A stretch of 64,000 bases of DNA from NCBI GenBank assembly GCA_035548055.1, contig DASZTL010000078.1, forward strand, positions 16,252 through 80,251. Reading direction: 5' to 3'. Below the pieces are notes generated by a model that saw only the letters and a program-made list of their open reading frames with translations, ran no database searches and was not told the DNA's origin. How positions within the stretch are numbered: the first letter of the stretch is position 1; the number at the start of each line of letters is the position of its first letter. The position numbers and the translations under genes were made by a program. Positions 33,531 through 41,883 of the stretch are shown here, piece after piece. This DNA is from DASZTV01 sp035548055. GTDB taxonomy: Bacteria; Actinomycetota; Actinomycetes; JAFAQI01.

Positions 33531-33989
33531 CTACCGGCGGGCGGCGAACCAGTCGGCCAGCAGTGCGCCGCACTCGTCCGCCAGCACGCCGCTCACCACC
33601 TCGGGGCGGTGGTTGAGCCGGCGGTCCCGAACGACGTCCCACAGCGAGCCGACCGCGCCAGCCTTCGGATCCGCTGCACCGTAGACGAGCCGGTCGAGTC
33701 GAGCGAGGACTGCCGCGCCGGCGCACATCGTGCACGGCTCAAGGGTGACGACCAACGTGAGTCCATCGAGGCGCCAGGACTTGCGAGCCGCTGCTGCCTC
33801 GCGGATCGCGACCACCTCTGCGTGCGCGGTCGGGTCGACCTTGAGCTCACGTTGGTTGTGGCCGCGGCCCACCACGGCACCGTCACCGTCGATCACGACC
33901 GCGCCGATCGGCACGTCACCAGCGGAGTCGGCCAGCCTCGCCTCGTCCAAGGCGGCGCGCATCGCCACGGCAAGCTGTGAGTCGGGCAA
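33531..33989 (-). CDS. tadA: tRNA(adenine-34) deaminase
   Basis: A 152-aa zinc deaminase making inosine at the wobble position of tRNA-Arg(ACG). It has the catalytic HAE motif (TAHAEVVAI) and PCTMC zinc ligands. The frame opens at TTG 33989, five bases after the upstream stop; ATG 33962 (MRAALDEARLA) is an equally plausible start by family comparison. It follows two TadA-associated genes. Confidence 0.93.
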   Translation of the reverse strand: MPDSQLAVAMRAALDEARLADSAGDVPIGAVVIDGDGAVVGRGHNQRELKVDPTAHAEVVAIREAAAARKSWRLDGLTLVVTLEPCTMCAGAAVLARLDRLVYGAADPKAGAVGSLWDVVRDRRLNHRPEVVSGVLADECGALLADWFAARR

Positions 33990-33993
33990 GCGG

Positions 33994-34527
33994 CTACTCG
34001 CCGCGCAGCTTCTCCAGCACGTCGAGGCACCCTGCGGCCTCGCACAGCGCGGCGATGACGTCAGCCGGAAGGGCGCCTTCCTCGGCGCACAACGCCAGCA
34101 GCTTCGACGACGACGTACCGAGATCGCTCATCACGGCCGTGTCACCGGCCGGGTCACCATCCGCGAGGACGGCGTCGTCACCGTCGTCTTCGATGTCTTC
34201 CTCATCCTCGACATCATCGGTCTCGCTAGCGACCGGAACATCGATCGCACCCTCAGCAAGCAACGCCGCGATGTCGCTCGACGCGACCACGCGAGCATCC
34301 GAGACAAAGACGCGCGGGTCGCCATCGGCATCGATTCTCAGGATCCCGAACCACTCGTCGTCCTCTTCTACGAAGAGGACGCCCGTATCCGCGTCATCGC
34401 CGATGACCTCTCGCACCATCTCGACGACGCTGTCAAGGTCCTCGAGCTCATCGAGGGAGACGTCATCGCCGAACCAGTTGGAGTCGACTCGCGCGAGCGC
34501 GGAGGCCACATACGTCAAGGCGTACAC
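33994..34527 (-). CDS. TadA-associated protein (TIGR03941-like), copy B
   Basis: About 177 aa. Starts ALTYVASALARVDSNW and continues with VGVLFVEEDDEWFGILRID-type strands, then an extremely acidic linker (about residues 105-130), ending in a helical domain CEEAGCLDVLEKL-like. This matches the actinobacterial family found next to tadA, of unknown role. GTG 34527 was preferred on homology; GTG 34551 is possible. The gene is cotranscribed with copy A and tadA. Confidence 0.8.
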   Translation of the reverse strand: MYALTYVASALARVDSNWFGDDVSLDELEDLDSVVEMVREVIGDDADTGVLFVEEDDEWFGILRIDADGDPRVFVSDARVVASSDIAALLAEGAIDVPVASETDDVEDEEDIEDDGDDAVLADGDPAGDTAVMSDLGTSSSKLLALCAEEGALPADVIAALCEAAGCLDVLEKLRGE

Positions 34528-34555
34528 CTTTCGATCTGTACGTCGAAGCACCGGG

Positions 34556-35044
34556 TCAATGGATCGCCGCTTCCAGTGCGCGATCGTAGACGTCCGCGAA
34601 GCCCAGGCGGTCGGCCACGCTGATCAACATCTCGTCGGCGTACGCATCGAGGTCGTCGAGCAGAGCGCCGAGGTCCATCTCGTCGAGGCCGAGGTCGGCG
34701 AAGATCGCGACGTCGCCGGCCGGCCAGATGTCATCCTCTTCCCCGTCGTCGGGTGTCTCTAGGCCCAAACGATCCGTCACCTGTCGCGCCAGGTCCCACG
34801 CGACCGCAGCCGAGGCGTCCGACAACATCATCCGCACGTCGTCACCGCGTACCCGCAGTGCGACGAAGAACTCATCTGCGACATTGACAAGTCCAATCGC
34901 GCCGTTTTCGGCGGGTTGCTGTCGCAGCACCTTGATCAGCGCGTCGAGATCGTCAGCTATCCGCTCGGGCAGAACGTCCCCCCGCCACGTGCCGTCCTCG
35001 CGATAGACGACGATGGCCACGCTGTCTCGCGCCTGACCACCCAT
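34556..35044 (-). CDS. TadA-associated protein (TIGR03941-like), copy A
   Basis: A 162-aa acidic protein, ATG at 35044 with GAGGAGG upstream. VNVADEFFVALRVRGDDVRMML and DLARQVTDRLG match the same family as copy B, with the acidic stretch EDDIWPAGD and a final LISVADRLGFADVYDRAL helix. The two paralogues are only about 30 bases apart, suggesting a tandem duplication that has diverged, perhaps into a heterodimer. Function unknown. Confidence 0.75.
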   Translation of the reverse strand: MGGQARDSVAIVVYREDGTWRGDVLPERIADDLDALIKVLRQQPAENGAIGLVNVADEFFVALRVRGDDVRMMLSDASAAVAWDLARQVTDRLGLETPDDGEEDDIWPAGDVAIFADLGLDEMDLGALLDDLDAYADEMLISVADRLGFADVYDRALEAAIH

Positions 35045-35122
35045 CGCGTCGCCTCCTCGGCCGGTGTCCGCATCGTGGCAGATCCGGCAGGCGAGGCCAA
35101 TAGGAGATCTGGCCCGGGCGGG

Positions 35123-35335
35123 CTACTCCGGCGTCAGGCCCGGGTCGTTCGATGCCGAATCCGGCTCCAGCTCGGACGAACCGCCCATCCGGCTCGGCGT
35201 CCCAAAGCCGATGTAGGACAGCGACCAGGCGCGCCGACAGGACTGGCACCACCACGCGCCGTGCCGGTCGGCGTAGGGCTGCAGGTCTTCGTCCCCGCAG
35301 TACGGGCAGTAGAACGGGACTGCCCGAGTCGTCAT
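35123..35335 (-). CDS. small zinc-ribbon protein of the sulfite reductase operon
   Basis: A 70-aa protein with two knuckles, FYCPYCGDEDL and WWCQSCRRAW, followed by a flexible acidic tail. It lies 10 bases after sirA. A small protein at this place is common in actinobacterial sulfite reductase operons. A role in siroheme or Fe-S handling is only a guess from position. Confidence 0.8.
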   Translation of the reverse strand: MTTRAVPFYCPYCGDEDLQPYADRHGAWWCQSCRRAWSLSYIGFGTPSRMGGSSELEPDSASNDPGLTPE

Positions 35336-35345
35336 CTGGGCAGTC

Positions 35346-36989
35346 CTACTGGACGAGCGCTTCGTCGGCGCGACGGACCCAGGTGGCGAACCGCTCGCCG
35401 TCCTCGCGATCGTTGAGGTAGTTGCGCAGGACCCGCTCGACATAGTCGGGCAGCTCCGCGGTGGTCACCTTGAGGCCACGCAGCTTGCGTCCCACCCCGG
35501 AGTCGTAGCCCAGTGCGCCACCGAGGTGGACCTGAAAGCCCTCACCGCCGTCGACGATCATGCCCTTGAGACCGATGTCGGCGACCTGGAACCGAGCGCA
35601 GGCGTTGGGGCAGCCGTTGAGCGCGATCTGGATCGGAGTGTCGAAGTCGGGCAGCCGCTTCTCCAGCTCGTTGTAGAGGTCGATCGCCCGGCCCTTGGTC
35701 TCGACGATCGCGAGCTTGCAGAACTCCAGCCCGGTGCACGCGATCGCACCGCGGCGGAACGCACTCGGGTTCACCGGCAGGTCCCGCGCCTCCAGCTCTG
35801 CCACGAGGGCCTCGGTCTCCGAGTCCGGTACGTCGAAGATGACCATCTTCTGCTCGACCGTGAGGGCCACCCGCCCACTGCCGTGACGCTCGGCCAGGTC
35901 GGCCAGTGCCGCCAGCTCGGTGCCGTTGCTGCGTCCGGTCCGGAAGGCGAACCCGACGTAGTTGTTGCCGTCCTTCTGCTTGTTGACGCCGACGTGGTCA
36001 CGCGGGCCTGGGGCGGCCTTGGCTTCCGGCCCGTCCTCGAGCTTGCGGCCGAGGAAGTCCTCCCCCTCGAGGATCTCGCGGAACTTCTCGACACCCCAGT
36101 CGTCGAGGAGGAACTTGAGGCGCGCCCGGTTGCGAGAGCGGCGGTAGCCCCAGTCACGGAAGACCTTGGTGACAGCCGACCAGACCTCGACGGTGTCCTC
36201 CGGCGGTACGAACACGCCGAGCCGCTGGGCGAGCTTCGGGTTGGTGGACAGGCCGCCGCCGATCCAGAGGTCGAAGCCAACCCGGCCGTCGTCGTGACGC
36301 ACCCCGACGAATGACACGTCATTGATCTCGTGCAGCGTGCAATGTTTGGAGCAGGCACTGACGGCGGTCTTGTACTTGCGCGGCAGATTCGAGAACTCCG
36401 GATTGAGCAAGCCGAACTTGTTCACCGCAAGCAGGTACTCGGTGGCATCGAAGATCTCGTCGGCCTCGACGCCCGCAACCGGGCAGCCGAGCATGTTGCG
36501 GGGCGTGTCGCCGCAGGCCTCGCCGGTGGACAGCCCGACCTCTTCCAGCCGGCGCCAGATCTCCGGCACGTCTTCGATCCTGATCCAGTGCAGCTGGATG
36601 TTCTGCCGGTCGGTGATGTCGGCGAGGTCGCGGCCGAACTCGGTGGCGATCTGCGCGATCACCCGGAGCTGCTGGTTCGACAGCAGACCGCCGGGGATGC
36701 GGACCCGCATCATGAAGTAGGAGTCGTCGAGCTCTTCCGGCTCCAGGATCGCGGTCTTGCCGCCGTCGATGCCCTGCCGGCGCTGGGTGTACAGGCCCCA
36801 CCATCGCATCCGGCCGCGGAGGTCGCTCGCGTCGATCGAGTCGAACCCGGCTTTCGAGTAGATGTTCTCGATTCGGGCCCGAACGTTGAGGCCGTCGTCG
36901 TCCTTCTTGAGCCGCTCCTGTGGTGTCAGCGGCTCCAGGTGGCCCATGGCCCACTGACCCTGACCGGCGCTGCGGCGTGCGGGAGGCAT
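35346..36989 (-). CDS. sirA: ferredoxin-dependent sulfite reductase, SirA type
   Basis: A 547-aa siroheme/[4Fe-4S] enzyme reducing sulfite to sulfide. The cluster/siroheme cysteines are in IACTGLEFCKLA and NGCPNACAR. Tyr67 in WWGLYTQR and Cys159 in GEACGDTPRN match the Tyr-Cys covalent crosslink pair of the mycobacterial enzyme (Tyr69-Cys161), with a constant offset of two. This supports sulfite rather than nitrite reductase. It is divergent from the cysteine leader-cysH-chelatase unit. Confidence 0.93.
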   Translation of the reverse strand: MPPARRSAGQGQWAMGHLEPLTPQERLKKDDDGLNVRARIENIYSKAGFDSIDASDLRGRMRWWGLYTQRRQGIDGGKTAILEPEELDDSYFMMRVRIPGGLLSNQQLRVIAQIATEFGRDLADITDRQNIQLHWIRIEDVPEIWRRLEEVGLSTGEACGDTPRNMLGCPVAGVEADEIFDATEYLLAVNKFGLLNPEFSNLPRKYKTAVSACSKHCTLHEINDVSFVGVRHDDGRVGFDLWIGGGLSTNPKLAQRLGVFVPPEDTVEVWSAVTKVFRDWGYRRSRNRARLKFLLDDWGVEKFREILEGEDFLGRKLEDGPEAKAAPGPRDHVGVNKQKDGNNYVGFAFRTGRSNGTELAALADLAERHGSGRVALTVEQKMVIFDVPDSETEALVAELEARDLPVNPSAFRRGAIACTGLEFCKLAIVETKGRAIDLYNELEKRLPDFDTPIQIALNGCPNACARFQVADIGLKGMIVDGGEGFQVHLGGALGYDSGVGRKLRGLKVTTAELPDYVERVLRNYLNDREDGERFATWVRRADEALVQ

Positions 36990-37021
36990 AAAAGTAAGGC
37001 TTCCTGAGTGGGTGAGATGCG

Positions 37022-37039
37022 CGAGACGGCGTTGTCTCG
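37022..37039. promoter_or_regulatory. inverted repeat between sirA and cysH
   Basis: CGAGAC (37022-37027) and GTCTCG (37034-37039) are exact inverted arms, six bases apart, in the divergent promoter region. Candidate operator for a sulfur regulator. Confidence 0.4.
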
Positions 37040-37057
37040 AAGGATGGAACAGGCCTG

Positions 37058-37086
37058 GTGACGCAGGTCCTGTCGTGTGCCAGACT
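37058..37086 (+). promoter_or_regulatory. putative promoter of the cysteine leader peptide
   Basis: GTGACG (37058-37063), 17 bases, CAGACT (37081-37086), then the leader ATG at 37093 six bases on, consistent with a leaderless small mRNA. Confidence 0.45.
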
Positions 37087-37092
37087 ACCTAT

Positions 37093-37173
37093 ATGTCCTC
37101 ACCGGTGCTTCTGGTGGCGCGTCTGCACGTGGATCTGCAGCGCGTCTCTAGCGCCGTGTGTCGCATGCGCTGA
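37093..37173 (+). CDS. cysteine-responsive leader peptide (attenuator)
   Basis: A 26-aa ORF containing ARLHVDLQRVSSAVCR, the recurring sequence of actinobacterial putative leader peptides upstream of sulfur-assimilation genes. The only Cys codon is near the end (TGT), four codons before the stop, and the next gene cysH begins 42 bases later. Cysteine-poor ribosome stalling at this codon would alter folding or Rho access downstream. No strong terminator hairpin with a T-run was seen. Confidence 0.85.
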   Translation: MSSPVLLVARLHVDLQRVSSAVCRMR

Positions 37174-37215
37174 TCTCAAGCGCCCGCGACCCTTCTAGCT
37201 TCCCGAGGACACTCG

Positions 37216-37977
37216 ATGAACACCCCTGTGAGCGACATCGCGTCGCCAGGAACATTGTCGTTCCTGCACCACGACGACACGTCGCTGGAAGACCTTTACG
37301 ACGCCTCGGACGGCTTGATCCATCTGGCGCAGCACGCCGGCGTGGCGCTCGAGGGCGCCACCCCGCAGGAGATCATCCGATGGGCCCACGATCGCTTCGG
37401 GCAGCGCTTCGCGATCGCAGCCTCGATGGCCGACGGCGTGATGGCCCACCTGGCCGGAACGGTTGCGCCCGGAATCCGGGTGCTCTTCCTCGACACCGGG
37501 TACCACTTCGCCGAAACGCTCGGTACGGCCGCCGCTGTGGAAGCCACCTTGCCGATCGACCTCGTGCGGGTGACGCCGCACCTGTCGGTTTGCGAGCAGG
37601 ACGCAGCGTTCGGCAAGGACCTGTTCGCTCGGGATCCCGACCTTTGCTGCGCGATGCGTAAGGTCGCTCCACTCACCAAGGCACTCGCGCCATACGTCGC
37701 GTGGGCCTCCGGCATCCGGCGTGACGAGACTGAGAACCGCGCCGGCGTTCGCGTCGTCGAGTGGGACGACCGGCACCAGATGATCAAGGTCAACCCGATC
37801 GCGGCGTGGACACAGGATGACGTGGACCGCTACACGCGGGACAACAATGTGCTGGTCAACCCGCTGATCTCCGAGGGCTACGGCTCGATCGGCTGTGCGC
37901 CCTGCACCCGCAAGGGCGAGGGCCGTTCCGGCCGCTGGCTCGGCCTTCCCAAGGTGGAGTGCGGCTTGCACGAGTGA
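37216..37977 (+). CDS. cysH: adenylyl-sulfate (APS) reductase, Fe-S type
   Basis: A 253-aa thiol-dependent reductase converting APS (or PAPS) to sulfite. The Cys144-Cys145 and Cys227-x2-Cys230 pairs are the [4Fe-4S] ligands that mark the APS-specific type, and Cys249 in ECGLH is the catalytic cysteine. It lies directly after the leader peptide, and its stop overlaps the chelatase start (GTGA). Confidence 0.95.
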   Translation: MNTPVSDIASPGTLSFLHHDDTSLEDLYDASDGLIHLAQHAGVALEGATPQEIIRWAHDRFGQRFAIAASMADGVMAHLAGTVAPGIRVLFLDTGYHFAETLGTAAAVEATLPIDLVRVTPHLSVCEQDAAFGKDLFARDPDLCCAMRKVAPLTKALAPYVAWASGIRRDETENRAGVRVVEWDDRHQMIKVNPIAAWTQDDVDRYTRDNNVLVNPLISEGYGSIGCAPCTRKGEGRSGRWLGLPKVECGLHE

Positions 37978-38600
37978 GGACGCTCGTCCTCGCTGCGCAC
38001 GGCAGCGCCGATCCCGGCTATACCGCCGTCTTCGACTGGGTTGCGGATCGCATCGTCGGCAACCGGCCCGACCAGGACGTCCAGGTCGGGTATCTCGACC
38101 ACTGCGAGCCGCGGCTCACCGACCTGCCGACGGACGGTGCCGTCGTCGTGCCGATGCTGCTGTCGACGGGCCACCACCTGACCAGCGACATCCCGGCGGC
38201 GGCACCGAAGGCGATCGTCGCCGCGCCGATCGGACCGGACCCCCGGCTGATCGCCGTCGTCGCGGACCGGCTGCGGGAGGCGGGCTGGTCGGCCGGCACT
38301 CCGGTCGTGTTGGCGGCCGCGGGCTCGCGGGACGAGCGCGCAGTCAACGACGTCCATCGTGCTGCAGCGCAGCTCGCGGAGCTGATCGACGTCGAGGTGA
38401 CCGCCGGATTCGCCGGCGCAGGTGAGCCGGCACTTGCCGCATTGCGGCCCGCCGCGGTCGCGACGTACCTGCTCGCGCCGGGTCACTTCGCCGACCTCAT
38501 CGCCGCCTGCGGCGCGCCGGTCATCAGCCCGCCGATCGGTCCGGACCCGCGCATCGCCGACATCGTGATGAGGCGCTACGACGACGCCGTCGCCTGGTGA
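37974..38600 (+). CDS. sirohydrochlorin chelatase-like (CbiX/SirB family)
   Basis: A 208-aa protein with two CbiX-like halves. The metal-site histidines lie in LAAHGSADPG and LSTGHHLTSDIP, with a further LLAPGHFAD. It likely inserts Fe2+ into sirohydrochlorin to give the siroheme needed by SirA, encoded divergently. The GTG start overlaps the cysH stop. Its last 25 bases overlap the converging marR gene. Confidence 0.88.
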   Translation: MRTLVLAAHGSADPGYTAVFDWVADRIVGNRPDQDVQVGYLDHCEPRLTDLPTDGAVVVPMLLSTGHHLTSDIPAAAPKAIVAAPIGPDPRLIAVVADRLREAGWSAGTPVVLAAAGSRDERAVNDVHRAAAQLAELIDVEVTAGFAGAGEPALAALRPAAVATYLLAPGHFADLIAACGAPVISPPIGPDPRIADIVMRRYDDAVAW

Positions 38601-39121
38601 TCCTTCATCGTGCGGTAGCCCGGATGTACGCCGCCCGCGATCTCGTGGTCGCTCATCAGTCGCTCCAGCAGCTGCTTGAGCTGCGCCCGCTCCGCCTGGC
38701 TGAGTGACTTCAGTAGGTCCTGTTCGGACTCTCGGCCGATGTCTGCGATCTGCCGCATCACCTTCTCGCCCTTGCTGGTGAGGTACAGGTTGTGGGCCCG
38801 TCGGTCCTTCGCGTCGCGACGCCGCTCGACCAGCCCGGCATGCTCGAGGTCGTCGATGAAGGCGACCAACCGGCTCGGCGGGATGCCGAACTCCTCGGCG
38901 ACGGCCTGCTGGCTGCGACCCGGCACCACACTGATTCCCCGGAGCAGGCCGACGTGCGGCGGCGTGAGGGCGAGCGGTGCGAGCCTGCGGGCAAAGCTCA
39001 TCGCCGAGTGTGCACCGAGTGCCGACAGGAGAAACCCCACGCCGATGACTTCAGGCGGGCCCGACCGTCTTGTCTCGCGGGCGGGCGGACCGCCAGATCC
39101 GGTCTCGTCCCGCCCAGTCAT
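38576..39121 (-). CDS. MarR-family transcriptional regulator
   Basis: A 181-aa winged-helix protein with the family pattern QAVAEEFGIPPSRLVAFIDDLEHAGLVERR and the wing DRRAHNLYLT. Start at ATG 39121, seven bases after a TATTAT -10; an in-frame ATG at 39145 is the alternative. It is divergent from an MMPL exporter, which it probably represses until an exported or toxic ligand binds. Confidence 0.88.
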   Translation of the reverse strand: MTGRDETGSGGPPARETRRSGPPEVIGVGFLLSALGAHSAMSFARRLAPLALTPPHVGLLRGISVVPGRSQQAVAEEFGIPPSRLVAFIDDLEHAGLVERRRDAKDRRAHNLYLTSKGEKVMRQIADIGRESEQDLLKSLSQAERAQLKQLLERLMSDHEIAGGVHPGYRTMKDHQATASS

Positions 39122-39128
39122 GTGCTCA

Positions 39129-39134
39129 ATAATA
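39129..39134 (-). promoter_or_regulatory. putative -10 box of marR (leaderless)
   Basis: TATTAT on the minus strand, seven bases before the ATG. The AT-rich stretch 39120-39170 also holds TTGAAC and TATTCT for the opposite promoter and near-symmetric TTTGAA/TTCGAA, a likely MarR site. Confidence 0.5.
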
Positions 39135-39212
39135 CATTTGAACAATCATTCGAAGTCTGAACTATTCTCAGGCGACGAAAAGATTCCCAGACGTCGAAGG
39201 GGCGGGTTCTTG

Positions 39213-41357
39213 ATGAGTGAGACGGCAACCGTGGAGCCGACCAACGTCTTCGGGCGACTCACGGCCTTCGTGCTGCACCACCGCCGCTGGGTGATGGTGG
39301 GCTGGCTCCTCATCTTCATCGCGGGGGGCGCGGGGGCCGGCAAGGTGCAGGACCGGCTGTCCGTGGACTTCTCGCTCCCCGGCCAGCCGGGCTACACCAC
39401 CGCCAAGGCGCTGCTGCAGACCTACGGACCGAACAGCGGGCTGGGGATCACGAGCGTCGCAGTCCTGCAGGCACCGGAGGGGCAGACTGCCGCGTCACAG
39501 ACCGCCGCGCTCTCTCAGGTTGCGCCGGCAATCGACAAGGCCCTGCCGGGCTCGCGAGTGATCGACTACGCCAACACCCACGACCAGCGGTTCATCGGCA
39601 GGGACGGCCGCACGACAATCGCCCTCGTCATCACGAAGTTGCCGAACTCCTTCTCCGACGACCCCACCGACGACCTGAAGGCCGCCGTCCACACCGCGCT
39701 GCCCACATGGCACACCGACATCACGGGGATGCAGCAACTGGCGTCCGGCGGTGACTCGAGCGGGCCAGGGGTCTTCGCCGAGACCTTGCTCGGCGCTGGT
39801 GGTGCGCTGATCGTGCTGGCCTTCGTCTTCGCCTCGTTCCTCGCCCTGTTGCCGATGATCGTCGCCGCAGTGTCGATCCTGACGACGCTGCTGATCGTGC
39901 TCGGCCTGACGACGTTCACCGAGGTGTCATTCATCGTCGAGTTCCTCGTCTCACTCGTCGGCCTCGGACTCGCAATCGACTACAGCTTGTTGTTCGTCAC
40001 GCGATGGCGCGAGGAACGCGAGCATGGACGCGACAACCATTCCGCCGTCATCCGGGCCGCCGAGACAGCCGGCCGGACGGTAGCGGTGTCCGGACTGACC
40101 GTCGGCATCGGGCTGCTCGCACTCATCGTGCTGCCGGTGCCGGGGATGCGCAGCGTGGGTATCGGCGGCGCGCTCATCCCGCTCGTCTCCACCATCGTCG
40201 TCCTTACCTTCTTGCCGGCGCTGCTCGGCGGGATCGGCCCCCGCATCGACTGGCCACGCATTCGCCACGAGGCGAACGCCAGCCGTACCTGGACGCGGTG
40301 GGCGCATGGCGTCGTGAAACAACGATGGGCCGGGGCCGGAGTGGCTGTCGTCATCCTCGGCGTGATGCTCGCTCCCGCGTTCGGGCTGAAGGTCGGCGAG
40401 ACCAGCGTCCAGGCCCTTGCCAAGACCGGCAATGCGCATCAGGCCTTCGTCGACATGACCAGTCAGGGCATCAGTCCCGGCGTCCTCACGCCGCTGGAGG
40501 TGCTGACCAAGACGCCAGATGCGCCGGAGGTGCTGAAAGCGATCAACGCGACCGACGGAGTATCCGCTGCTGTCCTGCCCGAAGGGCCCGTCGCCAACAA
40601 GAACGGCCTCTCGGACATCATCGTCGTGCCGAATGTTGTGACCGCCAACACCGACACCCTCGCCCCGGTTCGTGCCGTGCAAGCGACGGTGAACCAGTTC
40701 CCGTCAGTAGTCGGTGTCGCAGGTGAAGGCCCGACGCAGCAGGACTACATCCACTCGGTCTACGGCAACTTTCCGTTGATGTTCACGATCATCGCCATCC
40801 TGACGTTGATCCTGCTGATGCGGGCCTTCCGGTCCTTCGTGCTCGCGCTGAAGGCTGTGGTGCTCAACGTCATCTCGATGGCGGCAACCTTCGGGTTCCT
40901 TACCTGGTTCTGGCAGAGCGGACACGGCTCGAACGCCATCTTCGACGTGCCGGCGACCGGCGCGATCACGTTCTGGATCCCGCTGATGGTCTTCGCCTTC
41001 CTGTTCGGCCTGTCGATGGACTACGAGGTGTTCATCCTGAGCCGGATCCGCGAAGAGTACGACGAAGCCGGAGAAGAGGCCGGAACGAACAGTGCCGTCA
41101 TCCGCGGTCTCGGCCGCACCGGCAGGCTGGTCACGAGCGCGGCGCTCATCCTGTTCCTCGCCTTCGCGGCCCTGGCCTCCGGTCCGCAAACCGACATCAA
41201 GGTGATGGGCACCGGGCTCGGCGTCGGGATCTTGCTCGACGCGACGCTCGTACGGGCGCTGCTCGTCCCGGCGCTGATGTCACTCATGGGCCGCTGGAAC
41301 TGGTGGCTGCCCGCTCCACTCGCCCGAATCCTGAGAGTGGAGCCGAGTCCGATCTAG
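39213..41357 (+). CDS. MMPL-family RND-type transporter
   Basis: A 714-aa membrane protein with two MMPL repeats: a first helix (GWLLIFIAGGAGAG), a large extracytoplasmic loop, then helix bundles, repeated after about residue 370. The proton-relay-like GLAIDYSLLFVTRWREE and GLSMDYEVFILSRIREE each contain the conserved Asp-Tyr pair. It exports lipids or hydrophobic toxins using the proton gradient. Start chosen at ATG 39213; longer frames upstream run through marR. Its stop shares CTAG with the next gene. Confidence 0.92.
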   Translation: MSETATVEPTNVFGRLTAFVLHHRRWVMVGWLLIFIAGGAGAGKVQDRLSVDFSLPGQPGYTTAKALLQTYGPNSGLGITSVAVLQAPEGQTAASQTAALSQVAPAIDKALPGSRVIDYANTHDQRFIGRDGRTTIALVITKLPNSFSDDPTDDLKAAVHTALPTWHTDITGMQQLASGGDSSGPGVFAETLLGAGGALIVLAFVFASFLALLPMIVAAVSILTTLLIVLGLTTFTEVSFIVEFLVSLVGLGLAIDYSLLFVTRWREEREHGRDNHSAVIRAAETAGRTVAVSGLTVGIGLLALIVLPVPGMRSVGIGGALIPLVSTIVVLTFLPALLGGIGPRIDWPRIRHEANASRTWTRWAHGVVKQRWAGAGVAVVILGVMLAPAFGLKVGETSVQALAKTGNAHQAFVDMTSQGISPGVLTPLEVLTKTPDAPEVLKAINATDGVSAAVLPEGPVANKNGLSDIIVVPNVVTANTDTLAPVRAVQATVNQFPSVVGVAGEGPTQQDYIHSVYGNFPLMFTIIAILTLILLMRAFRSFVLALKAVVLNVISMAATFGFLTWFWQSGHGSNAIFDVPATGAITFWIPLMVFAFLFGLSMDYEVFILSRIREEYDEAGEEAGTNSAVIRGLGRTGRLVTSAALILFLAFAALASGPQTDIKVMGTGLGVGILLDATLVRALLVPALMSLMGRWNWWLPAPLARILRVEPSPI

Positions 41358-41875
41358 CTGACGGAGATGCCGACGCCGCCTCGGGTCGTTGCGCCGTACC
41401 GCGCCTTGGTCGCGGTGAGGTCCAGCGGCCCGATGCGGGTTCGGGCGTCCTTCGCGTCGTCCGTCAGGAGGTCGGCTGGAATGATCCAGGCGACCTCGAA
41501 CTCGAGGCCGTCCGGGTCGTGTGCGTAGAGGCTCTTCGTCGTGCCGTGGTCCGATGCGCCGACCAGCGCGCCGGCTTCAGACAGCCCAGCCGCGAGGCGC
41601 TCGAGCTCGTCGAGGGTGTCGACCTCCCAAGCGAGGTGGTACAGCCCGACAGTGGTCTGACCGGCGTCTGAGGACCGCAGTCGGTCACCGAGCGCGAACA
41701 GCCCGAGGTCGTGGTCGTTCGTCGACCCTGGCGCGCGAAGGAATGCGGCCCCCGAGAAGCCAGCGGGGGTCATCTCCTCGATGCGACTGAAACCCAGCAC
41801 CCCGACGTAGAAGTCAAGGCTGCGCTGCAGGTCACGGACGTAGAGGACCGCATGGTTCAGTCGAACGATTGGCAT
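41354..41875 (-). CDS. VOC-family (glyoxalase/extradiol dioxygenase-like) protein
   Basis: A 173-aa two-module VOC protein. LNHAVLYVRDLQRSLDFYVGVLGF opens the fold; metal-ligand positions are His8 (LNHAVL), the His in LYHLAWEV and the Glu in DPDGLEFEV, all kept. This suggests an extradiol dioxygenase or isomerase with a divalent metal; the substrate is unknown. GGAGAG precedes the ATG. Confidence 0.87.
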   Translation of the reverse strand: MPIVRLNHAVLYVRDLQRSLDFYVGVLGFSRIEEMTPAGFSGAAFLRAPGSTNDHDLGLFALGDRLRSSDAGQTTVGLYHLAWEVDTLDELERLAAGLSEAGALVGASDHGTTKSLYAHDPDGLEFEVAWIIPADLLTDDAKDARTRIGPLDLTATKARYGATTRGGVGISVS

Positions 41876-41883
41876 GTCTCTCC

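Noticed and set aside
38676..39212. Upstream extension of the MMPL frame to 38676
   Set aside because: It runs antisense through marR and its promoter; MSETATVEPTNVF at 39213 fits the family start.
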